A DNA stretch of 64,000 bases from CAWHMS01 sp963830495 (GTDB lineage Bacteria; Actinomycetota; Actinomycetes; Propionibacteriales; Nocardioidaceae). Made by a program: the position numbers and the translations under genes. Each line of letters opens with the position of its first letter. Position 1 is the first letter of the stretch. The stretch lies in contig CAWHMS010000003.1 of assembly GCA_963830495.1 (NCBI GenBank), positions 372,001 to 436,000 of the forward strand, read 5' to 3'. Below the pieces are notes generated by a model, which saw nothing but the letters and a program-made list of their open reading frames with translations, was not told where the DNA came from and did not search any database. Below, piece after piece: positions 8,936-18,500 of the stretch.

Positions 8936-10138
8936 TCAGCGAGCCGCAGATCCCTGGTAAGCCCGCGCCACGTGGGTGACGAAGTGGTAGACGCCGTCCT
9001 CCTCAGGCGCCAGCGGCCCTGGCTCGAAGCCTGGCGCCTGCATGCCTCGCTGGACCGCCTCGCAGGCCGACCAGTCCTGCCGGTTGGTCAGGTCCCAGAA
9101 GTCGACGGCGTACGACGGATCGAAGCCGTCCCGGTCGACCACCTCCGCGGGGAAGGCCCAGGAGCACTGGATGCGGGTGCGGTCTGGGGACAGCGGCGTG
9201 AGGAGGTGAGTCATGACGTAGTCGGGGTGCAGGCTGATCAGCAGGTTCGGCATCACCGCGATGTACATCACGGTACGCCGCTCGTGCTCGTCCAGTCGCG
9301 CCATCGCGACCCCGCCACTCCGCCCGTCCAGCGACATGGTGTCGGCGCCGGCGCGTAGCTCCATCCAGCCGCCGACCCAGGCGCCCTCCTGCTCCAGGTT
9401 CTCCCCGCTGTCGGGCGGGCTGACCTGGCACAGCTCCGGATGGATCATTGAGCAGTGGTAGCACTCCTGGTAGTTCTCGATGATCACCTTCCAGTTCGCC
9501 GCCACGTCGTACTCGTGGGTCTCTGCGGTCACCAGCGACGCGGCGTCGTACGGCGCGATGATGCCCTCGAGGTCGCCGATGTGTGCGGCGAAGACCGCAG
9601 CCCGGCGCGAGCGGTCCACGAACACCCACCCGTGCCACTCCTGCACCGGCAGCTGCTTGAGCGCGAAGCTGCGCCGGTCGAAGTTCTCGGCGTCCTTGAA
9701 GCCCGGCGCTCCGATCAGCGAACCGTCGAAGTCATACGTCCAGGCGTGATATGGACACACGATGGCGCGAGGTTCCGACGAGCCGCCGCAGGGCAAGAGC
9801 TCGTGACCGCGGTGCCGACAGGTGTTCTCGAAGGCACGAAGGGCGCCCTTCCGGTCGCGCGACAGCAGGACGCCGTACGGCCCGACCGAGTACGCACGCA
9901 GGCTTCCGGGCTTGCCGATGTCACCGGAGCGCCCCAGACACACCCACCCTCCGAACAGGTGGTCCCGTTCCCAGGCGAGCACCTCGTCCTCCAGGTACGA
10001 CGATCGCGGCAGCATCCGACTGCTTCCGAAGGGAGCAAGCGACAGCGCCACCTGATCCGGATCCAGGGGCGCGGGTGGGATCGGCTCGGCGACCTCGATC
10101 ACCGGGGACTTCGACTCGACCAGCGAGGACCGCTCCAT
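8936..10138 (-). CDS. Rieske non-heme iron oxygenase, large subunit
   Basis: A 400-residue ring-hydroxylating or N-demethylating oxygenase. The 2Fe-2S Rieske ligands are Cys107, His109, Cys128 and His131 (CRH ... CPYH). The mononuclear iron site is in NYQECYHCSMIHPE (His 228 and His 233), with Glu 225 in the position that bridges the two centres. The NWKVIIENYQECYHC stretch resembles the choline monooxygenase/GbcA branch, which removes or oxidises methyl groups on quaternary amines, more than the aromatic branch; this is a family judgement only. AAAGGTGAG precedes the ATG. No reductase partner is in the window. Its promoter carries the regulon operator. Confidence 0.88.
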   Translation of the reverse strand: MERSSLVESKSPVIEVAEPIPPAPLDPDQVALSLAPFGSSRMLPRSSYLEDEVLAWERDHLFGGWVCLGRSGDIGKPGSLRAYSVGPYGVLLSRDRKGALRAFENTCRHRGHELLPCGGSSEPRAIVCPYHAWTYDFDGSLIGAPGFKDAENFDRRSFALKQLPVQEWHGWVFVDRSRRAAVFAAHIGDLEGIIAPYDAASLVTAETHEYDVAANWKVIIENYQECYHCSMIHPELCQVSPPDSGENLEQEGAWVGGWMELRAGADTMSLDGRSGGVAMARLDEHERRTVMYIAVMPNLLISLHPDYVMTHLLTPLSPDRTRIQCSWAFPAEVVDRDGFDPSYAVDFWDLTNRQDWSACEAVQRGMQAPGFEPGPLAPEEDGVYHFVTHVARAYQGSAAR

Positions 10139-10155
10139 CGCGCGCTCACCTTTCT

Positions 10156-10171
10156 GATTGAACAGCCAGTC
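10156..10171 (-). promoter_or_regulatory. TetR-type operator before the Rieske gene
   Basis: The plus-strand sequence GATTGAACAGCCAGTC is a degenerate copy of the repeat GACTGA-N4-TCAGTC found at three other promoters in this cluster. It lies 18 bases upstream of the Rieske start. On the minus strand CTGACA, a 17-base gap and CTGACT give a plausible -35/-10 pair with the -10 overlapping the operator, the same geometry as at the sister sites. Confidence 0.65.
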
Positions 10172-10273
10172 AGGATCCCAGCCTACCCCTTGTCAGCGAA
10201 CCCGTCGAGGCTTCGGCCTGGGGTCGCCTCACTCGCTCATCGTCGGCAGCGACTTCCCTCGACGTACCAATCC

Positions 10274-10315
10274 TTGTCCCTTGATCACGCCGTCGCATAG
10301 ACTGAACGACCAGTC
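10274..10315 (+). promoter_or_regulatory. Promoter and TetR-type operator before the aminotransferase
   Basis: A -35 box TTGTCC (10274-10279), an 18-base spacer and a -10 box TAGACT (10298-10303) are followed by the operator GACTGAACGACCAGTC (10300-10315), which overlaps the -10. Bound repressor would block open-complex formation. Five of the six arm bases pair. Confidence 0.7.
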
Positions 10316-10348
10316 AATGATCGCAGCGCGGCAGGTAAGGAGATCGAG

Positions 10349-11740
10349 ATGACAGCGACCGACACCGATGCGAGGGCCGGTCTCCTTCTCGACGCCGTGA
10401 TCCGGGAGGAGACCGACATCTTCCTGAAGCGTCAGCCCGATAGCGGAGTCATGACCGAGAGGGCGCTCGGCTCGCTGGCGGGTGGCGCGACTTCCAACTG
10501 GCAGATCGCGGAGCCTCAAGCCGTGTGGCTCAGCCACGGCATCGGCTCCAAGATCTACGACGTCGACGGCAACGAGTACTCGGACTTCCACGGTGGATAC
10601 GGCGTCTCGATCGCCGGCCACGCGCACCCGGCCATCGTGGCAGCGGTGAGTGATCGGGTCCGCCGTGGCACCCACTTCGCCCAACCCACCGAGGACGCGA
10701 TCATCGTGGCCGAAGAGCTGAGTCGCCGGTTCGACCAGCCACTCTGGCGATTCGCGAACTCGGGAACCGAGGCCACCATGGACGCGGTCCATCTGATGCG
10801 TGCAGCGACCGGTCGCGACCGCATCATCAAGGTCGAGGGCTGCTATCACGGCCACCACGACTCGGTCCAGGTATCGGTCCTCCCCGAACCCGACGACGAG
10901 ATCGGCCCGGCAAGCAGCCCGCGCGGCGTCCCCGGCAACACCGGTATTCCGCGCGAGATCATCGCGCTCGTGACGGTCGTGCCGTTCAACGATCTCGAGG
11001 CGGTGGAGCGAGCGCTGACCGAGCACCCGGGCGAGATCGCCGGCATGATTCTCGAGCCCATCATGATGAACGCCGGCATCATCCACCCTGACCCCGGCTA
11101 CCTGGCCGGGCTCCGGAACGTCCTTCACCGACACGGGGCACTGCTCGCCTTCGACGAGGTCAAGACCGGCCTCACCGTCGGACCTGGCGGCGCGACACAG
11201 GCGATCGGCGTGACGCCTGACCTCGTCTGTCTGGCGAAGGCAATGGGCGGTGGGCTGTCGACGGCAGCGATCGGCGGCCGCCGTGACCTGATGGACATGA
11301 TCGCGGACGGGCGCTATGAGCAGGTAGGCACGTTCAACGGCAACCCGCTGGTGATGGCGGCCGCCCGGGCAACGCTGACAGAGGTTCTCACAACGGACTC
11401 GTACGCTCATCTCGAAGACCTCCGTCGACGCATGAGCGACGGCCTCCAGGAGGTGATCGACCGCCACGCGATGCCCTGGCGCGTCGTCACGGCAGGCGCG
11501 AAGGGTTGTGTGTCGTTCCTGCCGCAGCAAATCCACGACTTCCGCGGCTTCCTGACACTCGATGGTCGCTACGGACACGCACACTGGCTGGTCCAGCACA
11601 ACGGCGGCGCCTTCCTGCCGCCCTGGGGCAAGGTCGAGCAGTGGTTGATCTCGGTGCAGCACACCTACGACGACATCGACCGTTTCGTGGCGAACTGTGG
11701 TCGCCTGGCCGAGCGTCTCGACGTACCTGCGTCGGCCTGA
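10349..11740 (+). CDS. Class III aminotransferase, glutamate-1-semialdehyde-mutase-like
   Basis: A 463-residue PLP enzyme. The cofactor Asp is in LLAFDEVKTG (about 269) and the Schiff-base Lys in LAKAMGGG (297). The ANSGTEATMDAVHLMRAATG and GCYHGHHD stretches match the GSA-aminomutase/beta-amino-acid transaminase branch. True HemL is unlikely because the gene sits in a TetR-controlled catabolic set, so a transaminase for an amine or beta-amino acid is the better guess. AAGGAG precedes the ATG. The gene is divergent from the Rieske oxygenase and ends about 85 bases before the convergent tetR gene. Confidence 0.85.
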   Translation: MTATDTDARAGLLLDAVIREETDIFLKRQPDSGVMTERALGSLAGGATSNWQIAEPQAVWLSHGIGSKIYDVDGNEYSDFHGGYGVSIAGHAHPAIVAAVSDRVRRGTHFAQPTEDAIIVAEELSRRFDQPLWRFANSGTEATMDAVHLMRAATGRDRIIKVEGCYHGHHDSVQVSVLPEPDDEIGPASSPRGVPGNTGIPREIIALVTVVPFNDLEAVERALTEHPGEIAGMILEPIMMNAGIIHPDPGYLAGLRNVLHRHGALLAFDEVKTGLTVGPGGATQAIGVTPDLVCLAKAMGGGLSTAAIGGRRDLMDMIADGRYEQVGTFNGNPLVMAAARATLTEVLTTDSYAHLEDLRRRMSDGLQEVIDRHAMPWRVVTAGAKGCVSFLPQQIHDFRGFLTLDGRYGHAHWLVQHNGGAFLPPWGKVEQWLISVQHTYDDIDRFVANCGRLAERLDVPASA

Positions 11741-11824
11741 TGGCAGCCGCCGGCAAGCTGACCCTGGCCGGCCCGGGCACGCGGTCGGCAGGCGATGAGG
11801 TCGCCGTCGACGAGTCCTCGACGC

Positions 11825-12460
11825 CTAGCGTTGGCGGCGATATTTCCAGGTGAAGCCGAGCGAGGTGGAGGCGAACCGCATCGCCACTTGGTAGGCGCGC
11901 TGTCCGTCGACGACCGGGTCTTCCAGTGCCGTCTGGATCGACAGCCCGTCGAGGAGAGCGGCGAAGGCGATCGCGAACTCCTCGGCGTCGACCGTACCGA
12001 TCTCGCCGGCGTCCATGGCGTCGCGCACCACCCGGGCGATCATCGAGCGCCAGCGCTGATCGAGGTCGACCCGGTCCTTCTTGACCTCGGGATGCCGGAA
12101 CGCCTGAGCCCAGAGGTCGAACCACAGCCCCCATGCACCCGGCACGTCCTCGGTGCTCTGCGGCAGACAGGTCCAGGCAACGAGCTTCTCGAGGCGCTTC
12201 ACCATCGACGGCGTCGAGGTGAGCATGTCCTCGGCAGCGGCATAGAACGACTGCTCGGAGTAGCGAAGCGCCTCCGTGAGCAACCGGTCCTTAGTGGCGA
12301 AGTAGTAGATGACGAGTGCTGGACTGGCGCCCACACGCGCAGCAACGTCAGCGATCCGGGTCTCGGCGAACCCGCGCTCGGCGATCAGCTCCGAGGCCGC
12401 AGCCAGCATCTGGTCACGTCGCGCGTCGGCACCGACGGCCGACGCCACCTTCGTCGCCAT
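11825..12460 (-). CDS. TetR/AcrR family transcriptional regulator
   Basis: A 211-residue regulator. The N-terminal helix-turn-helix (about residues 13-60) reads RRDQMLAAASELIAERGF, then TRIADVAARVGASPALVIYYF, then TKDRLL. The ligand-binding C-terminal domain is typical in size. I prefer the ATG at 12460, preceded by GGAG; a GTG at 12493 would add 11 residues but has no ribosome site. It is divergent from the FAD oxidoreductase, and the only operator between them is the perfect copy at 12520-12535. It therefore probably represses itself and the surrounding catabolic genes, with a pathway intermediate as inducer (inference). Confidence 0.88.
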   Translation of the reverse strand: MATKVASAVGADARRDQMLAAASELIAERGFAETRIADVAARVGASPALVIYYFATKDRLLTEALRYSEQSFYAAAEDMLTSTPSMVKRLEKLVAWTCLPQSTEDVPGAWGLWFDLWAQAFRHPEVKKDRVDLDQRWRSMIARVVRDAMDAGEIGTVDAEEFAIAFAALLDGLSIQTALEDPVVDGQRAYQVAMRFASTSLGFTWKYRRQR

Positions 12461-12493
12461 GCGCTCCGTCCCCGATACCTGGTGCGTGGTCAC

Positions 12494-12535
12494 TTGTGGT
12501 CGAGGGTAACACGACTTTAGACTGAACAGTCAGTC
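12494..12535 (+). promoter_or_regulatory. Promoter and perfect TetR-type operator, tetR/oxidoreductase
   Basis: A -35 box TTGTGG (12494-12499), an 18-base spacer and TAGACT (12518-12523) are followed by GACTGAACAGTCAGTC (12520-12535), a perfect 6-4-6 inverted repeat. It lies between the divergent tetR and FAD oxidoreductase genes and can serve both. Confidence 0.75.
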
Positions 12536-12563
12536 AGGAAGCCTCCAACGGACAGGTGCCAGC

Positions 12564-14210
12564 ATGACCAACACGTACGACGCCATCGTTGTCGGAGGCG
12601 GCCACAACGGTCTGGTGTCCGCGGCCTACCTTGCCCGAGCCGGCTTGCGCACCGTGGTGCTCGAGTCGCGAGCCAGCACCGGAGGCGCGGCCACGACGGA
12701 GCAGCCTTGGCCGGACCGCCCGGACCTGTCCGTGACCAGGCTTTCGTACGTCATGAGCCTGATGCCGCCGACGATCACTCAAGACCTGGCGCTGGAGCGC
12801 CATGGTTACAAGGTGCACCCGATGGGCCCCTACTACCAGGCCTTCCCCGAGGGCGGCTCGCTCACGATCTTCGAGGACGACGCCGCGCGCACCCGCGAGC
12901 AGATCGCGCGCTGGTCCCGCAAGGACGCCAGCGCCTGGGACGAGTGGAACGCCTGGCTGGCCGGACTGGCCGACGTCCTCGGCCGGCTGCTGCTGACAGT
13001 GCCGCCCAGCATCGGCTCCCGCCACCCGGGTGAGCTCGCCGCGCTGGCCAGGCTGGCGTGGCGTCATCGCGGTCTCGACACCCGCACCGTGGCCGACGTG
13101 ACGCGCCTGATGACGATGAGCATCGCGGACCTGCTCGACGACTGGTTCGAGTCTCCCCAGGTCAAGGGGGCGCTCGCCGTCAACGGGGTGATCGGCACCT
13201 GGGCAGGCCCCTACGAGCCCGGCACCGCGTACGTCATGGCCCACCACTCGATCGGGGACGTGGGTGATGGGCAGCTTGGCAGCTGGGGTTACCCGGAAGG
13301 CGGCATGGGCGCGGTGTCCGCCGCGATCCGGCGTAGCGCCGAGGAGTTCGGCGCCGAGGTGCGCACCCACGCACCGGTGAGCTCGCTCCTCGTGACCGGT
13401 GACCGTGTCCAGGGAGCCGTGCTGGCGAGTGGTGAGGAGCTGCGCGCCCCGCTGGTGGTAACCAGCCTGCACCCGAAGCGGGCATTTCTGGAGCACGTGG
13501 GGGCGCAACACCTGCCGGACGAGTTCGTTCGAGACATCGAGCGCTGGCGATCCCGCAGCGGCGTCGTCAAGATCAACCTCGCGCTGGGGGAGCTGCCGAG
13601 CTTCACCGCCGATCCCTCCGACGGACAGGCCGAGCACCACACCGGTTCGGTCGAGATGGCGCCGACGATGGATTTCATCGAGCGCGCCTTCATCGATGCC
13701 CGCGAAGGTCGGCCCGCCGCTGCCCCCTTCTGCGACGGCGTCATCCCGACGACACTCGACACAACCCTCAATCCCGATGGCACCCACATCTTCTCGCTCT
13801 TCACCCAGTGGGTGCCCGAGCAGTGGAGCAAGGAACCGCACCTCGCCGAGCTGGATGCCTACGCCGACCGGGTCGTCGACCTGTATGAGGAGGTCGCGCC
13901 CGGCTTCAAGGGCTCGATCATCGCTCGCGACGTCGTCGGGCCGCACGAGATGGAGACCGAGTACGGGCTGATCGGCGGCAACATCTTCCACGGGGAGCTC
14001 TCCCTCGAGCAGCTCTTCCACATGCGGCCCGCGCCCGGGTACGCCGACTACCGGACTCCGGTGGCCGGCCTCTACAACGCCAGTTCCGCCACGCACGCCG
14101 GTGGCGGTGTGTGCGGCATCCCGGGGATGCAAGCCGCCAAGGCAGCGTTGAAGGACGCGAGGCCTGCCCGGCGATCACCGCGCACATGGATCAGCGGACG
14201 CCGTCGGTGA
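12564..14210 (+). CDS. FAD-dependent oxidoreductase, PYROXD2/phytoene-desaturase-like
   Basis: A 548-residue flavoprotein. It starts with the dinucleotide-binding motif VVGGGHNGLVSAAYLARAG and ends with the family's FAD-contacting block LYNASSATHAGGGVCGIPGMQA. The N-terminal block GGAATTEQPW and overall layout match PYROXD2-like proteins within the amine-oxidase/phytoene-desaturase superfamily. The reaction is not known for most members. The gene begins 28 bases after the regulon operator and overlaps the acyl-CoA ligase that follows, so both form one operon. A carotenoid role is unlikely here because no other carotenoid gene is present. Confidence 0.85.
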   Translation: MTNTYDAIVVGGGHNGLVSAAYLARAGLRTVVLESRASTGGAATTEQPWPDRPDLSVTRLSYVMSLMPPTITQDLALERHGYKVHPMGPYYQAFPEGGSLTIFEDDAARTREQIARWSRKDASAWDEWNAWLAGLADVLGRLLLTVPPSIGSRHPGELAALARLAWRHRGLDTRTVADVTRLMTMSIADLLDDWFESPQVKGALAVNGVIGTWAGPYEPGTAYVMAHHSIGDVGDGQLGSWGYPEGGMGAVSAAIRRSAEEFGAEVRTHAPVSSLLVTGDRVQGAVLASGEELRAPLVVTSLHPKRAFLEHVGAQHLPDEFVRDIERWRSRSGVVKINLALGELPSFTADPSDGQAEHHTGSVEMAPTMDFIERAFIDAREGRPAAAPFCDGVIPTTLDTTLNPDGTHIFSLFTQWVPEQWSKEPHLAELDAYADRVVDLYEEVAPGFKGSIIARDVVGPHEMETEYGLIGGNIFHGELSLEQLFHMRPAPGYADYRTPVAGLYNASSATHAGGGVCGIPGMQAAKAALKDARPARRSPRTWISGRRR

Positions 14211-16321
14211 CGACCGACCTCGCCCGGCTCCGGCCGTCGGATCCGGCGCGAGTCACCCGGATGCTCGAGGCTCGTTCCATCGCCGTGGTCGGGGCCAGCG
14301 ACCGTCCCGACTCGTTCGGCCTCCGCCTCGCGACCGAGGCCCTGCGCAGCCCGTCATCGCCGACCGTCCACCTGGTCCATCCGGATCGTCGGCAGGTGCT
14401 GGACCGCCCCTGCGTGCCGTCGTTGGCCGACATCCCGGATCCGGTCGATCTGGTGCTGCTCGGGGTCCCCGACCGGGCGCTGGACGAGCAGCTCGCGCTG
14501 GCATCACGGCGCGGGGACGCGGGTGCCGTGGTCTTCGGCAGCGCCATCGGTCGTGGCGCCGAGCTGGTCGCTGCCGCCGACGGGATGGCCCTGTGTGGAG
14601 CGGGGTGCATGGGGTTCGTCAACGTCGCTCGCGGAGTCCGGGCGATCGGCTACCTGGAGCGCAGTCCGCTGCCCGTGGGATCGATCGCGCTCGTCACCCA
14701 CTCAGGATCTGTCTTCTCTGCGTTGTTACGCACGCACCGGCGGCTGGAGTACTCCCTGGTCGTCTCCTCGGGACAGGAGTTGGTCTGCACCGCCGCCGAC
14801 TATCTCGCCTACGCCCTGCAGCAGGAGGAGACCCGCGTCATCGGGCTGCTGCTGGAGACCCTGCGCGACGTGCCACGGCTGCGGGAATGCCTTGTCGAGG
14901 CGGCCGATCGGAGCATCCCGGTCGTCGCGCTCACCGTGGGTGGCTCCCCCACCGGACGCGCGCTCGTGGACGCCCACTCCGGAGCGATCGCCGGCGACGA
15001 CGCGGCCTGGGAGGCGCTCTTCGCGGCGTACGGCGTGCACCGGGTCGACGACCTCGGAGAGCTCACCGACAGCCTCGAGGCATTCTCGATCGCCCGGCGG
15101 GTGCGCTCGACCGGTCGGCCGCTGGGAGTCGCGACAGCTCACGACTCCGGCGCCGAGCGAGTCCTCGTGGCCGATGTCGCCGCGCGACTCAAGGTGCCTT
15201 TCGCACCGCTGTCCGAGCGGACCACGCGGCGCCTCGACGGCGTCCTCGAGCCAGGGCTGCTCGCGACCAACCCGCTCGATGTGTGGGGCACCGGCTCCGA
15301 CACGGAGGAGCTCTTCACCGACTGCCTTCTCGCCCTCGCGGAGGACGAGTCGGTCGGCGTCGTGGCCCTGGCCGTGGATCTCGTACCGGAGTACGACGGA
15401 GACGAGGCCTTTCCCCGAGCACTCGAGACGCTGAGGCACCGGACCGACAAGCCCGTCGTCGTGCTCTCCCACGTGCCTTCGGCCATCGACCAGGAGGCGG
15501 CCACTCGGCTGCGAGCCCACGGCGTCCCCGTGCTCGAGGGCACTCGCTCAGGTCTGCGCGCCATGGGACATCTCATCGCGCATGCCCAACCCCCGGTCAG
15601 GGGCGTCCCCTCGATCGACATGCCGCGCCGGGACCGATGGTCAGCACGCCTCGCGAGCGATGACGGCCACCTCGACGCACTGTCCTTGCTGCACGACTAC
15701 GGCATCGCGACGGTCCCGCGTGCGCGGGTGAGCTCGGCTGACGACGCCGTGCTCGCGGCTCGCCGGCTGGGCTTCCCCGTGGTGCTCAAGACGGCGAGAG
15801 GCGGGATCACGCACAAGCTCGACGTGGGCGGCGTCCAGCTCGGCCTCGCTGACGACCATGCCGTCCGGACGGCGTACGACGTCCTCGAGCGCGAGCTCGG
15901 CGGGCTGGTCGAGGTGCAGCGGCAGGTGGAGGGCGGGGTCGAGCTGGCGCTCGGCGTGGTATCCGACCCGCTCGTCGGCCCGTTGGTCGTCGTCGCGAGC
16001 GGCGGCAGCCTGGTGGAGCTGATGCACGAACGCGCGGTGGCATTGCCGCCCGTAGCCCGCGAGCAGGCGGCCACCTTGCTGGCATCCCTGCGGGTGTCGC
16101 GCCTGCTCGACGGCTACCGAGGCGGGCCGGCTCGAGACACCTCGGCTGCCGTCGCGGCCATCCTGGCGATTGGGCAGCTCGCGGTCGAGCTCGGCCCCTG
16201 CATCGACGCCCTCGACGTCAACCCATTGATCGTGTCGGGCACGGGTGCGGTGGCCGTCGACGCCCTCGTCGTAGCCAGGCAGCCCAACTCGGTTGCCACG
16301 GCGGATGCCGCTGGCGGGTGA
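14186..16321 (+). CDS. NDP-forming acyl-CoA synthetase (ACD family)
   Basis: A single-chain ligase of about 711 residues that makes acyl-CoA from a carboxylate, CoA and a nucleotide triphosphate through a phospho-histidine. Domain order: CoA-binding Rossmann domain (AVVGASDRPDSFG), ligase-CoA domain with LVDAHSGAIAGDDAAW, whose HSGA holds the phosphorylated His, then an ATP-grasp domain with FPVVLKTARGGITHKLDVGGV. The start at 14186 overlaps the preceding gene by 25 bases; a GTG at 14207 forming GTGA with the upstream stop is an alternative. Its place in the regulon suggests activation of an acid released by earlier steps. Confidence 0.87.
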   Translation: MDQRTPSVTTDLARLRPSDPARVTRMLEARSIAVVGASDRPDSFGLRLATEALRSPSSPTVHLVHPDRRQVLDRPCVPSLADIPDPVDLVLLGVPDRALDEQLALASRRGDAGAVVFGSAIGRGAELVAAADGMALCGAGCMGFVNVARGVRAIGYLERSPLPVGSIALVTHSGSVFSALLRTHRRLEYSLVVSSGQELVCTAADYLAYALQQEETRVIGLLLETLRDVPRLRECLVEAADRSIPVVALTVGGSPTGRALVDAHSGAIAGDDAAWEALFAAYGVHRVDDLGELTDSLEAFSIARRVRSTGRPLGVATAHDSGAERVLVADVAARLKVPFAPLSERTTRRLDGVLEPGLLATNPLDVWGTGSDTEELFTDCLLALAEDESVGVVALAVDLVPEYDGDEAFPRALETLRHRTDKPVVVLSHVPSAIDQEAATRLRAHGVPVLEGTRSGLRAMGHLIAHAQPPVRGVPSIDMPRRDRWSARLASDDGHLDALSLLHDYGIATVPRARVSSADDAVLAARRLGFPVVLKTARGGITHKLDVGGVQLGLADDHAVRTAYDVLERELGGLVEVQRQVEGGVELALGVVSDPLVGPLVVVASGGSLVELMHERAVALPPVAREQAATLLASLRVSRLLDGYRGGPARDTSAAVAAILAIGQLAVELGPCIDALDVNPLIVSGTGAVAVDALVVARQPNSVATADAAGG

Positions 16322-16334
16322 TGACGCTCGGGCG

Positions 16335-17216
16335 TCAGCTCCGCGTCCTCGCCGCCGCGAGCGCGCTGGCCAGCACTTCCGGATCTGCCCAGAACCTGCT
16401 GCCTGGGGAGCCGATCGGCCAATAGACCACGAGCTCGTCGAAGCCGTGCTCGGCAGCGACGCCGAGCGTGTCCTGGAACGCCTGAACACTCTCCAGCGGC
16501 CGGTCCGGTCCGAAGCCCAGCAAGACACTGTGGCGCAGCTCGGCCGGGTCGCGGCCGCGGCGCTCGCACGCCGCAATCACACCGCGACCCTGGTCGCTCA
16601 GCACCTGCCAGAGCTCCGCGCCGGCCAACTCCGCGGCTCGCGGCCCGCCGTACGTCGACCATCCGTCGGCGTACTCGGCCACCAGGTCGAAGCCTCGTGG
16701 ACCGTGGGCTGCCAGCATCAGGTGTGGTGAGGGCCTCCCTGGCGGCAACGGCAACGCCACCTGGTCATGCACCGACAGCTGCTGGCCGGACCAGGACTCC
16801 TCGCCCGACCAGACCGCGCGCACTCCCGCCACCACGTCGCCGAACCGCGCCATCTTCTCCGCTGCCGTCATCTCCGGCCTGCCGTCGGCATACAGGTCGC
16901 GTCCGACCCCCGCACCCAACCCGAGCACGAACCGTCCTCCGCTCAGATCCTGCAACGTGGCCGCCCTCCGCGCGAGGACGGCGGGTGACGTGAGCGCTGC
17001 GGATGCCACCAGTGGTCCGAGCTCGAGCGCCGACGTGACCTGCGCGGCCGCCGCGAGCGTCGTCCAGCCGTCTGCCCACCAGCGGTCACGCAACATCGCG
17101 TGCGTGAGGTGGTCGGCGACATAGCCGACGTCGAACCCCAGGCTCTCGACGTGCTGCCAGCCCTGCCGCGCGGCCGACCAGGGCTCCATCTGCAGGATCA
17201 GCGCACCGAGTCTCAC
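16335..17216 (-). CDS. LLM-class flavin-dependent oxidoreductase
   Basis: A 293-residue luciferase-like (TIM-barrel) monooxygenase or F420-dependent reductase. It starts VRLGALILQMEPW and holds FVLGLGAGVG and the GFDVGYVADHLTHA stretch typical of the fold. FMN versus F420 cannot be decided by eye. The GTG start has a strong GGGAGGAG ribosome site. The gene lies 36 bases after the DAO-family oxidoreductase, whose transcript it probably shares. It converges with the acyl-CoA synthetase, with stops 13 bases apart. Confidence 0.82.
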   Translation of the reverse strand: MRLGALILQMEPWSAARQGWQHVESLGFDVGYVADHLTHAMLRDRWWADGWTTLAAAAQVTSALELGPLVASAALTSPAVLARRAATLQDLSGGRFVLGLGAGVGRDLYADGRPEMTAAEKMARFGDVVAGVRAVWSGEESWSGQQLSVHDQVALPLPPGRPSPHLMLAAHGPRGFDLVAEYADGWSTYGGPRAAELAGAELWQVLSDQGRGVIAACERRGRDPAELRHSVLLGFGPDRPLESVQAFQDTLGVAAEHGFDELVVYWPIGSPGSRFWADPEVLASALAAARTRS

Positions 17217-17252
17217 CTGTGGCTCCTCCCGTGAAGCCGCGCACACACGTGG

Positions 17253-18500
17253 CTACTGAGGTGATTCTCGTCCCCCAGAGGCGACTTCGGGGAAGGGCAG
17301 CGCGATCGGGTCGGCCGCCAGCCGGCTCCGACCCTCCTCGTCGAAGCGGTCCAGCCCGAGGTCTGCCACGTCCACGACATCCGTGCGTCCGTCGAGCGCA
17401 AGGTCGGCTGCGGCGCGGGAGACACCGGGGCCCCACATCATCCCGTGCCCTCCGGCGGCGGCCACCACTGTCCCGTCGATCACGCCGTCGGCACCGATCG
17501 CCGGCCCGAGGATCGGCAGATGATCAGGGGTGAAGTCGATGGTGGCGGCCCACACCTTGCGGACACCGAGATCCGTGGTGGCGGGCAGCAGCGCAGCCAT
17601 GCGCGCGCGCATCTTGTCGTAGTACAGCCAGTCGAACTCGGTGGCGACACCGGGCTGCTCCGCTGGATTACTCATCCCCCAGAGAACGCCACCCTCTTCT
17701 GGCCGCCAGTAGATCCCCGACGCCACGTCGAAGACCATCGGCAGCCGGTTGGCCGTCAGATCAGGGTGCGGCTGCGTGACCACCACCTGGTGCCGAGCGC
17801 CGCCCGAAGGGATGCGTACGCCGGCCGCACGCCCCACCGAGGCAAGCGAAGGTCCGCCGGTCAGTACGACGCGGTCGGCCGCGATCTCGCCGGCGGATGT
17901 CCTGACGCCCTGGACTCGCCCGTGCTGGACGACCAGCCCGGTGAACGACGTACGCTCCACCACCTCCACGCCGGCCACGAACAGCGCGGCGGTGTACGCG
18001 AGGACGTTGCGCTGCGGATCGATGTAGCCGTCGCCCGGCGCGTACGAGCCGCCTAGGGTCTGACCACCTGCCATCGCCGGGTTGAGCGCGTCGAGCTCGT
18101 CGGAGTCGACCCATCGGACGTCGAGTCCGAGCTCCCGCTGCATCGTGATCCGCATCTTGGCCTCGGCGACCTCCGCCTCGGCGAAGCAGGGCATCGAGTA
18201 CCCCTGCGCCACGAACCCTGAGTCGATCCCGAACGCGTCCTGCTGCCGGGTGTAGAACTCGCGACTGAACAGCCCGAGTCGGACGGCAACCTCGGTACCA
18301 CCTTGCGCCCGTACCATGCCGGCCGCCCGCGAGCTCGCGCCGGATCCCAACGTCCGCGCCTCGACGAGTACGACGCGTCGAAGTCCGGCTCGCTTCAGGA
18401 ACCAGGCGCACCAGGCGCCGATCGTGCCTCCGCCGACGACGATGGCGTCGACTCCGCCCGGCCGACGGTCCAGGGTAGTCACAACACCTGAGCGTCGCAT
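17253..18500 (-). CDS. FAD-dependent amine oxidoreductase (DAO family)
   Basis: A 415-residue DadA/sarcosine-oxidase-like flavoprotein. The N-terminal motif is IVVGGGTIGAWCAWFLKRAG, and the C-terminal FAD block contains ATIDFTPDHLPILGPAIG and AAGGHGMMWGPGVSRAAADL. Such enzymes oxidise secondary or N-methylated amino acids. In this regulon it could take the product of the Rieske enzyme (inference). The ATG at 18500 touches the operator region; a GTG six codons later (18482) is an alternative. It is divergent from the acyl-CoA dehydrogenase and probably co-transcribed with the LLM gene. Confidence 0.85.
   Translation of the reverse strand: MRRSGVVTTLDRRPGGVDAIVVGGGTIGAWCAWFLKRAGLRRVVLVEARTLGSGASSRAAGMVRAQGGTEVAVRLGLFSREFYTRQQDAFGIDSGFVAQGYSMPCFAEAEVAEAKMRITMQRELGLDVRWVDSDELDALNPAMAGGQTLGGSYAPGDGYIDPQRNVLAYTAALFVAGVEVVERTSFTGLVVQHGRVQGVRTSAGEIAADRVVLTGGPSLASVGRAAGVRIPSGGARHQVVVTQPHPDLTANRLPMVFDVASGIYWRPEEGGVLWGMSNPAEQPGVATEFDWLYYDKMRARMAALLPATTDLGVRKVWAATIDFTPDHLPILGPAIGADGVIDGTVVAAAGGHGMMWGPGVSRAAADLALDGRTDVVDVADLGLDRFDEEGRSRLAADPIALPFPEVASGGRESPQ

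Noticed and set aside
10349..11740. HemL (glutamate-1-semialdehyde aminomutase) for haem synthesis
   Set aside because: The enzyme is GSA-like but sits in a TetR-controlled catabolic cluster with no haem genes near it.
12534..14132. A 532-codon open frame on the minus strand opposite the PYROXD2-like gene
   Set aside because: It is the shadow of a high-GC gene: no family motif, no ribosome site, and the plus-strand gene is unmistakable.
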